Source: Zantedeschia hybrid cultivar (taxonomy: Eukaryota > Streptophyta > Magnoliopsida > Alismatales > Araceae). Taken from it: a stretch of 64,000 nucleotides of DNA. Made by a program: the position numbers and the translations under genes. Position 1 is the stretch's first letter; every line of letters starts with the position of its first letter. Below, one piece after another: positions 12,021 through 24,200 of the stretch. The notes under the pieces are model-generated. The model was not told the origin of the DNA, made no database searches, and worked only from the letters and a program-made list of their open reading frames with translations. Where the stretch lies: contig JARZZO010000002.1 in assembly GCA_030544215.1 (NCBI GenBank), forward strand, positions 83,179,150 to 83,243,149, written 5' to 3'.

Positions 12021-12477
12021 GTCCACTTTGGGCCCCCTAAGTGCACGCTTATCTCGCCTTTTGTGGGCCTGGGAAAAACGTTCCAGCGCCTTGGGCCTGG
12101 AAACATGCCTATGCACTATGCTTAGGTGTCGCTTTGACAACTCTAGATTGGACAACATGGAAAAACTTGAATTTCTTGGCATTACCGAACTGCTGATTAA
12201 GATAATACTTCAACCATTTTGAATGTCCATAGTACTTTAACCATTTTGAATGTCCATAGTCAAACCTTTTAGTGGATCTCTCTCAAACAAAGGAAAAAAA
12301 AAAAGAGAAAAAGGGAAAAACAATGACATCTCACATCCTCTTATATTCAATTGGGAGAGGAAATTCAGTTATTTATTTATTTACCTACGTTATCCAATAT
12401 GTTGCATAGCTCTCATTTTGACAAAGATTTCTAATCTAACCAAGTGGTTTTGCTTTCTTGCAATGGACACTAGGAAA

Positions 12478-13004
12478 TAATGAATCTTGGGACTTATGCT
12501 TGACTTAGTTTTCTGGGTGCAATCACAATCATTTACCATGCATTTAACAGTAGAGAGCAGTTCTATCCAGCCATGGTGTACTTATTCACCTCCAAGATTT
12601 CTTTGGTGCTTCTTCTGAACATGGGTCTGGTCATCATGCGGCAATTGGTCAAGTGCTTCTTTATGGGCTCTCTTCGAGAAGCAGAAGTCGGACAGTTGAA
12701 TGAAAAGTCTTGACAGAAGGTAATGGAGATTCTTTTTACTATTACGATCTTCCAGTAAGACTTTTCTGTTGGTTTTCTTGCAATGGTCACGGCACTACTT
12801 CTGATCAAGGTTTTGCACTGGCTTGCCCAAAAGAGAGTAGAATACATCGAAATGACTCCTACAGGTTCCATGCTATCTCACATCATGATTGTTTCTTTCA
12901 TGGGGTTCCTTCTGTTGTTGGATTGCCTTTTTCCTGTACAGGTTTGTCCAACCCTTGATACAGCTTGGCAAGCATCGGTGGCACTTTTCTTTTCCTTCAA
13001 GTAA
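12478..13004 (+). pseudogene. HRD1 first-exon pseudogene (inverted duplicate)
   Basis: Plus-strand sequence corresponds to the open HRD1 exon at 5093-5625 and keeps its order: NLGTYA, the YPAMVYLF segment, FMGSLREAEV, LHWLAQKRVEYIEMTP, and the FFSF end followed by GTAAGG. It is disabled. The first Met codon reads ATA. A Gly codon is TGA just after GTYA. The conserved RLNEQSW is altered, with its Trp codon read as TGA, and a frameshift follows near 12755. It was inactivated after duplication. Confidence 0.85.
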
Positions 13005-14010
13005 GGATGTTTTCCTTTACACTTTTATTAAGTTATCTACACTTTGTAAGGCATACTTGTGAAATCCCTTATAGCAGGCTTAGATTAGAAATTCTAGATT
13101 AACTTTTGATCTAAATTACCTCTCCTTAACTATGAATAAGAATATTTTCCTATCCAGGATAAACTAGTAATGTATCTAGGGTTGTATGCTAGCTCATTCA
13201 TGCCACTGCTAATGTCTATGGGAACCTTTGAAACATGTTCAACTTCAGCAAATGAATAATTTGAAGAGAAATCAAATAGCTTGTCACAAGTAATTCCCAT
13301 GTCTTCCACTTTGTGTGTGGCTGTATTTAAGATATAACACCATTTAGATTTATTTTAAGTATGCAGTATTCCTTTTAAGTTTTTAACAGTCCTATGGAAA
13401 TGTAGGTATATCTCTTCTTTGGGAGGAATCTAAGGTACATTTTATGTTCTACTCATTGGGGAACTCTCTTTTCTCTTTGCTCATTTTCTTCGGTTGGTTG
13501 CAGTGAAAGCTCTTTGGGAACAAAAATAATCTCTCATTTGAAGACACTTCATAGACATGTTCATTTAAATGGCCTTGATTCTCTTTCCAGTTTCCACCCA
13601 CTGCCCCCTCACTAACATTAATTATTGCAATTATTTCGTTGCTGCTTTCCAGTTTGGGATGGGGCAAGGATGGCAAGAAGTTGATCTCCCACAGCTGTGG
13701 CCCAGGTGTGATTGGTTGAGGGGCCCCAGTACAAAAGGTGGATGATGGGGAAAGAGAGGCACCCAGTTAGGTTGATCGGCATTAGGTTGATGGATCATAC
13801 TGCAGCCTAATGATGAGATTAGTGACACTAGAATAGTGACAATGGAGAGAATTGTGACCCTAGTTCCTCATTACTAAGCAGGAGATAAGCTGAGAGGGGC
13901 CTGGCAGGGGGTAACTCATAGTTCCGCTCATGGCAACAGATTCCACCTTGCATGGAAAGATGACTTCTTATGCATTTACTGGCAAGGAAAGGAGTTGAGA
14001 GGGGCCTGGA

Positions 14011-14768
14011 AGTGGTAATTTTTTATTTATCAATGATATCTCCTCTAAGGATGGGAGGATCAGTACATATCGGATCAAATCGACCCATCCACTTGATTTT
14101 TAACTGGTCCATTTTGACCTAGATACCTGGTCTAGTGATAATTGACAAGATCGGTCAAGATTGACCAATCCGGCCGATTGATTGTTGGGGATTTAATGAC
14201 TAGTCAAACCAGCCACTGGAGAGCAACTCTAGTATGTGCTAGAGGGCCTCTAATGGCTAGTTAGGGAGTGGGGATGGCATGGAGCTATAAACAGCCGTCA
14301 TTTGGCCATCCCCACCCCCCATCTCAAGCCCTTCTCACTCCCCCCTCTCTCTCACAACACTCTCTTTCTCTCTCTAACTCTCTCTTCCACTCTCTTTTGT
14401 CTCATATGATCATAGGTTCGACTTTAGGGGACTGTTCTCTATGGCAATCGGCTCAACTCCAAAGAGGACATTCTATCAACTTTGCCATGGCATACAAACC
14501 TATTAGATGCAACCATTGTCATGGCATTGTGCCATAACTGCATTAGAATATTGTTGGTGCGGAGTGTAATAGACTAGCTTGTTTTGTTGTATCTTCATAA
14601 GTTTTTTTGTTGTATCTTCGTAAGCTTGTTTGTTATATCTTTATAGTAGCTTGTTATATCATTGTAATTTTTCTACTTGTGCTATACTTCCGCATTTGTC
14701 CTTGGTTAATATGGAAGTATCACAAAAGAATACGAATTGGCACATGTGCACAAAGTTGATGTACTATT
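14011..14768. other. Intergenic stretch with CT microsatellite
   Basis: No gene recognised. A (CT)n-rich block lies at about 14340-14395, and a degenerate GCTTGTT(T/A)TGTTGTATCTTC-like direct repeat occurs at about 14580-14665. The stretch ends at the 5-bp target duplication of the solo LTR. Confidence 0.5.
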
Positions 14769-16472
14769 TGTTGGGTTCAGTCGAAACCCTCAGAAAATCG
14801 TAACAACAGAAGAACATAAAATAAAAACGATTTTCCAAACCAGTTACAGGCTTCGATTGATGCAATAAAAATGATCTAAATAAATCATATGAGATTTATC
14901 ACCTTGTATAGAACACGTTCTCCTATAAAAATCGATGTCGAACTCTTCGAAGCTTTGAGCCGCACAACCGTACGGCCTCTAGAGCCGATTCACACGAACC
15001 CTCGCAGCAACGGAGCTCCTTTTTCTTCAACCCGCACAACTCCAATCCCCGCCTTAAAGCTTCTGGGTTCTTAAACTCCAACCCGCACAAATCCAATTCT
15101 TCCAACCAAAAAAGAAACTTGACGGCCAGCTTTGAATGGGTTAGAAGATTAGCTTCGGGTTGAAGAGAATACGGGTTTATATAAAGGGGTTTAAAGGCGG
15201 CAGCTTGAACTGCCATTTCCACCAATTCCCTTTCAACTGCCTCGGCTTAAAAAGTAACCGCGGTTAAATTAAACCCGAAGACATTTTATATATCAATATA
15301 TTATTATTAGCTCATTTATTAAATAAGCCTAATAATACATATATTATATATATGCCTTTTATATTATTATATATATACTTTTAAGTCATTTATAAATTCT
15401 TTTTCTAAAAGAATTTAATGCTTTAGCATATTTTTCCATACAATAATATTCTGTTCTACAAGAGTTAATTGTGTGTGATCCTATAGGCCCATTAACACTC
15501 TGGTTTAAAGATCCATTAACTTCTAATATAATTAAAAGTAAATTAAACCGGTTATTCTCAATAACCGTTTAATTTGATCCGGACCTTTTGATCATGTTGG
15601 GTCAAGTAAATCCACGTAATCCCAGAGGATACCGTATTCATCTTCACCTTGTCTGGCACCTGTATGTCCTTAGTTACCGTATCGCTATAATCGCTCGCTC
15701 ATTCAATGAGTCCAATCCGATCGTGTGGTATGGTTTCATAAACTACTAGTGATCGTGTCATCTGACCATGACCTCCATAATAATTTCGCGTTCGTTCCAA
15801 ACGAACCGATACCACCATGGCCATGGATTTAGTGGAGCGTGCATGTCATGACCCATTAACTGTCTGTGATATACCTAACTGTGAGCGATCTCCTCTTGAC
15901 CATTAACGGTCTTCGCATGTATTCCGATGTGGCTAATAATTCAGTGTTTCATGACTTATGGTTAAAGTCACTTCATCAAACATTAAACCGCACCAGTCCT
16001 CATGCAAGACCCTATTAATGTATCAGGTCAAAGGATCAACGATACTATTGAGACAGACAGATCTTCAGTTGAAATTAGGTATAATTAACTATCTGAAGAT
16101 CTATCAGCGGATCAGTTCAGTGAACATCCTCCAGGACGAATACTCGCACATATGTGTTGGTGCCCTGCACCTATGATCGCGAGATTGATCATCTACACAT
16201 CATACGTGCTGATTTACGAGTAATCAATTTCCTAGAGTGATTACTCTCCAATCAGGAACATTTTAAAGTATATGTCCATATACAGTCAAACTCACATTCG
16301 AGATCTCATCTCGAAATTGACTTTACAACCACATATCCTAGAGACAACGCAAAGCAATCTACATATTATAAGTTTACGCTCTAATTACCACTTAATTATA
16401 TTGAACAAGATTGTACAACACATTGGACCTACACGACCTAGAATTGGTCTGTAGGACACCAAAAAGCTAACA
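14769..16472 (-). mobile_element. Solo LTR (1.7 kb) with 5-bp TSD
   Basis: The block begins TGTTGG and ends CTAACA, the TG...CA pattern of LTRs, and is flanked by perfect 5-bp direct repeats CTATT (14764-14768 and 16473-16477). No PBS, PPT or coding region lies between, so it is a single LTR left by LTR-LTR recombination. Reading the minus strand, TTCACTGAACTGATCC matches the neighbouring plus-strand LTR at 16.9 kb, and a TATA-like TTTATATAAA lies near 15176. The element is therefore a minus-oriented relative of the LTR that follows. Confidence 0.85.
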
Positions 16473-16551
16473 CTATTTGTGTTGAATGATGATTACATTA
16501 GATGCAAATAATTCATGAACTTGTATATGATAGATATAAGTGTCCTCTAAG

Positions 16552-18680
16552 CCAATCACGAGGCACCTATTTCAATCTAGCTCAATTATAAATGACATAT
16601 ATTTCATTATGTAGATTGGCGTGTTTATTATTTCACATAATGAAGTCCATGAATGTGTGTAATAGTCATCGGATTATGATGATATCATAATAATGGGACT
16701 GATGATTTATAAATACATATTCTTAATTATTCTTAGTCATAAAATATTTGAAAAGAATATCAAACGTCCGGTAAAATTAGTACAGGTTATTCCAACTCAT
16801 ATGATAAGGGTGACTGATCTCGTTAGTCACTTGTGTGGAGACACAATGGTGAACCTGTAGGTGCTAATTGGGGAATGAGTTCACTGAACTGATCCGACAT
16901 GAATCGCTCAATGGTAATTTACTTGACTGTCAACCGACTTGATTCATCGTCACAGTAGCGTGGTTGGTCCTTAGACTTGAGACACCAAAAACACCTTGTC
17001 GATGGACTTCTGGGCTTTGACCTTGGCTTACGAATCCCTATCCACGGGATTTCTAATAGTCAAGGATCGAGTCCAGCGGAAGATCTTCGAAGGTGATTGT
17101 GTGTTCAATAGAAGATCGTTCGCTCTCAGGTAACTGGAGAGAGAATGCTCTAGAATATATCTGCAGGAGTCTCTGGCCAAAGCAAACACAATATCAGAAA
17201 AGGTGTTTTCGGATATTGTACAGCGGAGTTTGATTCAAGTGAGTTGACCATTTAGGATTTGACAGTTGACCATACCCTAGGTTAACTCGAGGGCATTGTA
17301 CGAACGAGGGATTATAGTCACGCGGTAACTGTGGACGGACAGATTCCATGAGTGGGTTGCTGAACCCCATTGTCTTTCGGGATCATGCGGTGTTGCTTGG
17401 CACCCAACTTGATCGGAAGTCCGACTGAACTTACATGAGATATTAATTCGGTTAAGTAATTAATTAAAAATTAGATATTAATTAATTACAGTAAGTCAAT
17501 AAAATGTTATTGGACTTAAAAAGGCTGAAAACCGGACTGGTTAATGGGCTTAGAGGGTCACACGCAAACTGATTATCAGTCGGTGGCACTAAAGTGGGAA
17601 TTATATTAACTCGGGGACTTTTGTGAAAAGTCGCGTCTATTAGTATTTGGTGGTCTGAAAGCCAATCCAATACTATGTATGATTCAGTTTGTTAATATAA
17701 TGGCATTAAATTCATTATGTGTAATTAGTTCGATCTATGATTATCGTATCACGATGAAGTCCATGAACATGTGCAACAATCTTCATATTATAATAAGATC
17801 ATTATTATGGGACTGAAGACTTATAAATACATGTTCTTAATCATTCATAGTCGGAGGATGTTTGAGATAGGCATCAAACATCCGGATAGACTAGTACGTG
17901 TTTCTTTAGCTCATATGATGAGGGTGCCTTAAGTCACTTGTGTGGAGACACTATGCTAGACTTGTAGATGTTCATTGGGGAATGAGTTCACTGAATTGAT
18001 CCGACCTAGAATCGCTGGATGGTATATACCTCACTGTTAACCAACTCGATTCTTTTGTCTCGGTTGCATAGATGATCCTTGGACCTGAGATACTAAAGAT
18101 ACTTTGTTGGTACGTCTCTGAGCTTTGACTTTGACTAACGAATCCCTAGCAATGAGTTATCAATAAGTCAAATGATCGGATTCAAAGAAATGCCCTTGAA
18201 GGTAATTGTGTGTTCAATATGGGATCATCCGCGTATTATGAGAGAGAATGTTCCGGAAATGATGTGCTTAAGTCCCTAGCCAGGACGGACACTGTATCAG
18301 ATAAAGAGTTATCCGATATAGATTAGTAGCATCTGATTCAAATGAATCGACCGGCTAGGGTTTAATAGTAAACCATATCCTAGGTCGATTCGGGAACATT
18401 ACACGGATGAAGGATTATATCCGCGCGCTAACCGATGACAGAAATGTTCTAATAGAGGGTTGCGATAACTCCAATGCCATCCTGGATCACGTGATGTTGC
18501 TTGACATCCAATGTGATCGGAAGCCCGTCTGAATTTACTGTGGGACATTAAATTCGGCTGATTAATTAATATAAGGATATTAATTAATTTAGTGGGTCCG
18601 TAAAAAGTTACTGGGCTTAATGGGTCATTAACTGAACTGGTATTTGGGCCTAGAGGGTCACACGCAAAAGGTTTTCAAGT
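16552..18680 (+). repeat. Degenerate ~1.1-kb tandem duplication inside the LTR
   Basis: Two diverged units, about 16552-17660 and 17660-18680, share in the same order AAGCCAATC, CATAATGAAGTCCATGAA-like text, TTATAAATACAT, GTCACTTGTGTGGAGACAC, GGGAATGAGTTCACTGAA, GATATTAATTAATT and GGGTCACACGCAAA. Divergence appears substantial (tens of percent), so the duplication is old. Confidence 0.8.
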
Positions 18681-18741
18681 TAATGGATATTTAGACGAGA
18701 TTTCGGATAAATATGAGTTTTTATGAAAAACAGCAAACATA

Positions 18742-18752
18742 CTTATTATAAA
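18742..18752 (+). promoter_or_regulatory. Probable LTR TATA box
   Basis: TATTATAAAAG is followed about 45 bp downstream by a CT-rich leader with CCTCTCTCTCTCC. It is placed about 450 bp before the LTR end, as expected for the U3/R boundary. Inferred only from position and sequence. Confidence 0.4.
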
Positions 18753-19202
18753 AGAACGGCTGCTAGGTCGGGTGCTAGCAACCTTAACCCTAGCCGCCGC
18801 CCTCTCTCTCTCCTCTCTTTTGGGCGCACATTCCGAGGCCGGCCCTCTGGAGGCTCCGCTTCGGCTCCTGATTGCTTCGCCTTTCGTCGGACGGGAGTTT
18901 CCGAATCCGCATGTCGTGGCGGATTACGCGTAGCCAGATGGGATCCATGAACACCGCATCGAGCGAGGAGGCGAGGACGATCCATCGTGAGGAGAACCGC
19001 GTAGATACTGCTAAAGGCCGGGCACCGACGTGGCTTGTGGCATCACTTCGACGGAACTGGAGAATGAACGCTGATTCGAATCTGCGCAAGATAAATTAGA
19101 TTTCCCGATTTAATTTTGTTGATTGAAACGGGACAGATCCGATCCCGAATAATTATTTCTGTTGCGTTTTTCGATCGGATCTCGACACAGCAAATCCAAC
19201 AG

Positions 19203-19214
19203 TGGTATCAGAGC
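19203..19214 (+). other. Primer-binding site complementary to initiator Met-tRNA
   Basis: TGGTATCAGAGC directly follows the LTR end. This is the standard plant PBS matching the 3' end of initiator methionine tRNA, typical of Ty1-copia and some non-autonomous elements. Confidence 0.9.
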
Positions 19215-21025
19215 CAGGTTCCACTATGTCTTCACGGTTTCAATCTCCGTATTGATAATTTTATAATTAATTTCATGCTTAGTTTTGATTTTAATTACAT
19301 GTAATGTGTTCATGAGATGAGCACTGTGAATTAAAATTAATTATTGCATCAAAAATCAATTTTTTTTTTGTACCCTTTTCGTGTTCTTCGTCCGACGACG
19401 AACGGCCATGGATCGGCACCTTCACGGGGACCCCAAAGGTTGGGGATGACTCACCGACGCATGGGATCCCCCTCAGTGGGATCGTCGGTCGTCGGAGACC
19501 CCATGGCCGGCCACCCCCTTCCCTTCTTTCTCTCATGCATTTGAAGAAAGGGGGGGGGGAGGGTTATTGCAGAAACGGGGAGGGGATTTGGGGTGGCCGC
19601 CGGCAGCCAGGGCCACCGTCGCCATCGCCGGGACCCCTACCCGTCGGGGGGGGTCATCCCCCGTGTTGGTCCCCGCCGACCATCGCCTGTGGGGCAAGCC
19701 GGCGGCAGCTGGGGGCCGCCCCTTTCCCGCTTGCAACGCAGCTAGGGGAAACCCTAGTTGCGTCAGGCAGGGAAGGGGGGGGCGGTCGGGCCGAGCCGGG
19801 CCCTGGGCCCGAGCCAATCCGGCACCCGACCTGGCCGGTTTGGACGCCGGCTGGGCTTGGTCCAGTTACCGGACCGGGCCCGATTTGCCAGGTTCCTTTA
19901 ACCCAATTTAATTTTTTTATTTTTTATTTTTTGGCCCATTAACCCCATATTAGTCTATTTAATGCCATTTTTAATTACAGAATTTAGTTTAAATTTAAAA
20001 TGAGATTTTTTATTTAATTATATTCTATTTTTTAATTGTTTATAGCCTATAAATAGATTGTGGGGTTATATTAACAATTGTTGTTAACTTCTTATTTAAT
20101 CTAATTGTTGGATTAAAGGACATTAAAAGGGAGTTAATTTAATTGTTCAATTAATTTTTAATGTCTAAAATATTAACTGGCATGGAATATTATAAATTTG
20201 TCAATTTGGAGTTATTGTACATTTATTTTGATGTGCAAATGATTGCTTATTTAAATTTGATTTAAATTAGCATGCTTTAGATTAAATGAAAATATTTTGA
20301 AATTCAAATCCAAAATTTTTGTTTAGTCCCTGGTTTATGAAACCAAAATTAAATATTTTCAAAATTTTTATTTAGCCATGAGATGTGCACTACATGTGTG
20401 TATTGTTTAATTAAAGCTATATGGTGGTCATGGATGTGCATTATTCTTTGTAGATGTGGAATGTGATTGTGTGGTTTATTATTTGTTAATAAATAGAGGT
20501 CTGCGAACCTCTTCCTCTCACATTCTATTGTGTTTCTACCTCCCTCCTTGATGTATTCGCCATAAGGCTTCCTCTTTTAAATTATCATGTAATTACGAAT
20601 TTATGATGAAATTTGATCGAGACAGCTGAGCATAGAGCGAGGATGATCCACAACTGCAACCAAGAAGGATAAGAAAGAGTTCCTTAAAGCCTATGAGTTT
20701 GCAGACTCATAATATAAATTGTTATATTGTGTGTGTGAGTTTGACTGTCTGGCTCAAGTTAAACTATAGTGCTATCCATGACCACACTTATGACATGTAT
20801 GTGATGTGTGTGTTTTATTTTGATTACGAATCAATTAACCTAGGTTATTAGTATATGTAAGATATTTGATATATTTAATACTATCACCAAAGATGAGACC
20901 AAAGTAAATAAATAAAACCTTCGTTACAAAATTTAAGCCGTAGCGCGAGTCATTGAGAATGCACCGCGTGGCTCTCCATCAATATGATTAATAGAACTTA
21001 ATTCAATAGTGACATGTTCTATGTG
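19215..21025 (+). mobile_element. Truncated internal region of the LTR retrotransposon, no gag-pol recognised
   Basis: Sequence downstream of the PBS is GC-rich at 19380-19880 and AT-rich thereafter. Open frames in the GC-rich block (for example 19535-19942) are Gly/Pro-rich with no protease, integrase or RT motif. The element may be a large non-autonomous derivative. It ends abruptly at TTTAGGG repeats, with no PPT or 3' LTR seen. Confidence 0.5.
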
Positions 21026-21047
21026 TTTAGGGTTTAGGGTTTTAGGG
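21026..21047 (+). repeat. Telomeric repeat tract 1, centromere-side boundary of the array
   Basis: Two TTTAGGG units and one TTTTAGGG lie between LTR-retrotransposon DNA and the poly(T) of copy A. The G-rich strand runs rightward. Confidence 0.9.
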
Positions 21048-21218
21048 TTTTTTTTATTTTTTTATTTTTTTTTATTTTTAACCCAGAAACTTATCTAGGA
21101 CCCTGGGCTGGCCCTTGGTATTTTATTGTTCAAAATTCAAAATTACATGGGGGAGACATACCACCTTACTCCTGATAGAGTACATCAATAAACCCAAAAC
21201 CCCCTAAATAGAAAACAC

Positions 21219-24200
21219 TCAAAACCTCAGATGGGGGAGGCCACTTTTATCCGAAGTGATCTCCCCTTTTACAATAAATGGCAAAGAGGAAGAATCTAGA
21301 AAGTCTTGATCAAGCTGCTGGTTGCAAGAGTGGTTGGCCAGAGCATCTGCAGCTTTATTGGCTTATCTAACTGTATGGTAAAAATGAAGGTCCATTGTAT
21401 CCCTGAAAAAGCAAAACTCAAACCACCAAGGAAATAGAATCCAAGGGACAATAGGATTAGCAGAGATCATAAGAGTGGTAAGTGCAAAGCAATCAGATTC
21501 AACAATCAAACAGGTAAAACCTTGTTGGAGACACATCCGTAGACCAATGATAATAACCTTGAGTTCAGAAATAATACTGTGAGTATGACCAAAGAAAGCA
21601 CAAGTTGCCATGACAAATTTACCTTTATCATTTCTGAGAATAGCGGAACCTGCAGAAATACCAGGATTACCTCTACAACAACCATCAGTGTTGAGTTTAA
21701 ATTTACCTGTAGGAGGATGAATCCATCTGACAATGACTGGTAGAGAGGGAGAGAAACTGTCAACTACGCCCAAAACTTGTAAAATATATCTCTGTGGTGG
21801 TGTAGAAGAAGATTTTGGGCGATACATTGATGCAAGTTCACGAATAAGATAAAGACTCTGATATAGAATGCTTTCTTTACTTGAATAAGTGTCATCAAAT
21901 TTGGCAGAACATCTAGCTTTCCAAAGAAACCAAGCCACAATGGTAGGGGTTATGCCCATAATAAAAGAGTAGAGAGATGTACCTGTAGCTAAGGCAATAA
22001 ATGAACAAAAGATATGTTGAAATGAGTTCATCTGGATAGAGATTCTGCATGTATCCTAAAAGAACCTTCAACAGTATATAGCCCAATCTCCATGTGCCAA
22101 AGCATGATCAAGAGTCTCCCCAGAAGGATTATGGCAACATCCACATTTAGAAACTAAGGGAATGCCAATTCTTTGAATATTGGAATCAAATGGTAATTTA
22201 TAAATGAGAGCCCTGTAAAGAAATATAGAAATCTTCTTGGGGATCTGAGCACACCAAATCCATTTGGAAATAGAAAGGGGTTGAATCTGGTTTCTCACAA
22301 TGTGCCAAGCTGATTTGATGGTAAAAAAACCATGAGGGTTAGGTTTCCATATAGCCTTGTCTTGACCTTGTATAGTAGTTAAAGTGCCAATACAGTCCAT
22401 GATAACATAATTAATGTTCAGTGGCAGAGTATGCAATAATTGTTGACCATAGATAATTATATCATGAACCAACCAACCATGAGCATGATTAATATGAGTC
22501 CATTGATCTTCTGAAATTTGATCCCGTGATGGACCATGACCAGTTCAGTCATCATGCCAGAAAGAGATATGGCCATGTCCAACTAACCAATAAGTATTGT
22601 CAAGAATCCAATGTCTATGTTGAAGAACCTTCTTCAAGTGAGGAGATCCAGTTGCAGGGCAAGTGCAGATGTGATGTTTGTGTAAATAAACTTGATTGAT
22701 ATACTTACCCCAGATTTCGGTCTTAGAATATACTTTCCAGCAAAGTTTAACTTTAAAAGCAACTCCCACATCTAAAAGAGAGCGAATACCAATGCCACCT
22801 TCAGGGGTAGGCCTAGCTAGATGTTTCCAAGCAATCCAATGTCTGCGTGCTCCTGTAGAAGTAGAGCCCCAAAAGAAAGCAGCAAAAATCATCTCTAAAG
22901 AGTGAAAAATACTCTTAGGAGGGGTGAGAACAACAAGAATATGTATGGGAATAGAAGATAAAACATGTTTTATAAGAATCAATCTACCCCTTGTCGAAAG
23001 AAGATTAGCTTTCCAGGAAGCTATTCTTTTTCTCACCTTATCCAGCAGGGGTTGGAAATATACAGCTTTAGTTGCACCCTTAAACAACGGAGCTCCCAGA
23101 TAAGTGATAGGAAAAGATTTATAAGGTATGGATATTCTTGTGGAAATTTGGTTGATTCTCCAAGTTGGAGTGTAACCAGCAATGCAAAAGGAGCTCTTGC
23201 TTGTGTTGATCTTCTGACCTGAGCAATTCTCATAGATTTTCAAGAAAGCCATGAGTCTCCGTAAAGGGCCCTGAGAGCCATTAGTGAATATAATAGTGTC
23301 GTCAGCGAACAGAAGATGTGAAATAATAGGGCCCTCAATAAAAGTAGAATAAGGTGTAATGATCCCTCTCTGAGTCAGGTGCTGAAGGCCTCTGCTAAGA
23401 GCTTCTTCTGCAAGAATAAACAAGCTAGGAGCAAGCGGGTCTCCTTGCCTAAGACCACGAGAAGAAGTAAAGAAACCACCAACATTACCATTTAAAATAA
23501 CTGAGAACCAACAATTCGTGAAAAGGCTTTTAATAAGGTTAATCCAGCTAGATGAGAAGCCAAACTTTTGAAGAACATCAAATAAATAAGACCATTCTAG
23601 TCTGTCGTAGGCCTTCATCATGTCAAGTTTGAGAATAATGTTATGCCCTCTAACTTTCTTAGAAATACTATGTGTAAGCTCTTGAGCAAGACATATGTTA
23701 TCAACGATATCTCTGCCTTTGACAAAGGCTCCCTGGAGAGGCGAAATAAGGGTAGGTAACACGAGAGAAAGTCTCTTGCAAATGATGAGAGAGATGATTT
23801 TGTAAATAAAGTTACACAAGCTAATGGGCCTAAAATCTTTCAAGGTGTTAGATGATTCGCCTTTGGGGATTAAGACAAGGTGAGTGGAGGTGTATGCTTT
23901 AGGCAAAATTCCACCATTAAAAAATTCAACAATAGCATCATAAATGTCAAATGAAACGATATCCCAACAGGAAGTGAAGAAGTCACCAGAGAATCCATCT
24001 GGCCCAGGAGCACTATCAGGACTTAGCGAAAAGACAGAATCCTTGACCTCCTCCATAGTTGGTGTAGCCATCAGAGCTTGATTATTCGCATCAGAAACAA
24101 TAGCAGGAATATATTGCAGGAGACCTCTGTTGTTCATAGTAGGAGGCTCAGAAGTAAACAGATTTTGATAATAAGTGATAGCCATGGAAAGCAAGGTATC

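Larger units (their letters stand above)
9854..12141. mobile_element. 2.3-kb element with Mutator-like AGGCG-type termini
   Basis: The element starts GTTGTCAAGGCGTCAAGGC and ends CGCTTTGACAAC, giving inverted termini GTTGTCAA(G/A)GCG. Sub-terminal sequence is rich in AGGCG/CCTAAG motifs, as in a common class of plant Mutator-like or MITE elements. The flanking DNA matches the other inverted arm on both sides, so this is an insertion. A clear target duplication is not visible. No transposase was recognised. The interior holds microsatellites (10.18-10.57 kb), GC-rich minisatellite-like DNA (10.67-10.79 kb), a GGGGA run, and unassigned GC-rich open frames at 11.3-12.0 kb. The class is inferred from the termini only. 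Confidence 0.5.
8795..14010. repeat. Right arm of the inverted duplication
   Basis: Inverted partner of 4085-7998, interrupted at 9854-12141 by a later insertion. The segment 8795-9853 matches about 7998-6860 in reverse, and 12142-14010 continues the match to the HRD1 exon and beyond, down to about 4085. The match resumes on both sides of the insertion, which shows the duplication predates it. Apart from the HRD1 remnant the arm is non-coding. Confidence 0.8.
16552..19201 (+). mobile_element. Long LTR (5' LTR) of a Copia-like retrotransposon
   Basis: The LTR ends AATCCAACA at 19201, one base before a PBS. A TATA-like TATTATAAAAG at about 18743 followed by a CT-rich transcribed-looking leader fits a U3/R boundary, leaving roughly 430 bp of R-U5. 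The U3 is long and contains a tandem duplication. The left boundary is uncertain: the first repeat unit begins near 16552, but no clean TG terminus or target duplication was identified. The matching 3' LTR is not in the window, because the element is cut at 21,025. Confidence 0.65.

Noticed and set aside
19535..19942. A 135-codon plus-strand frame in the LTR interior
   Set aside because: Gly/Pro-rich translation of GC-rich DNA; several frames are open at once and no gag or pol motif is seen.
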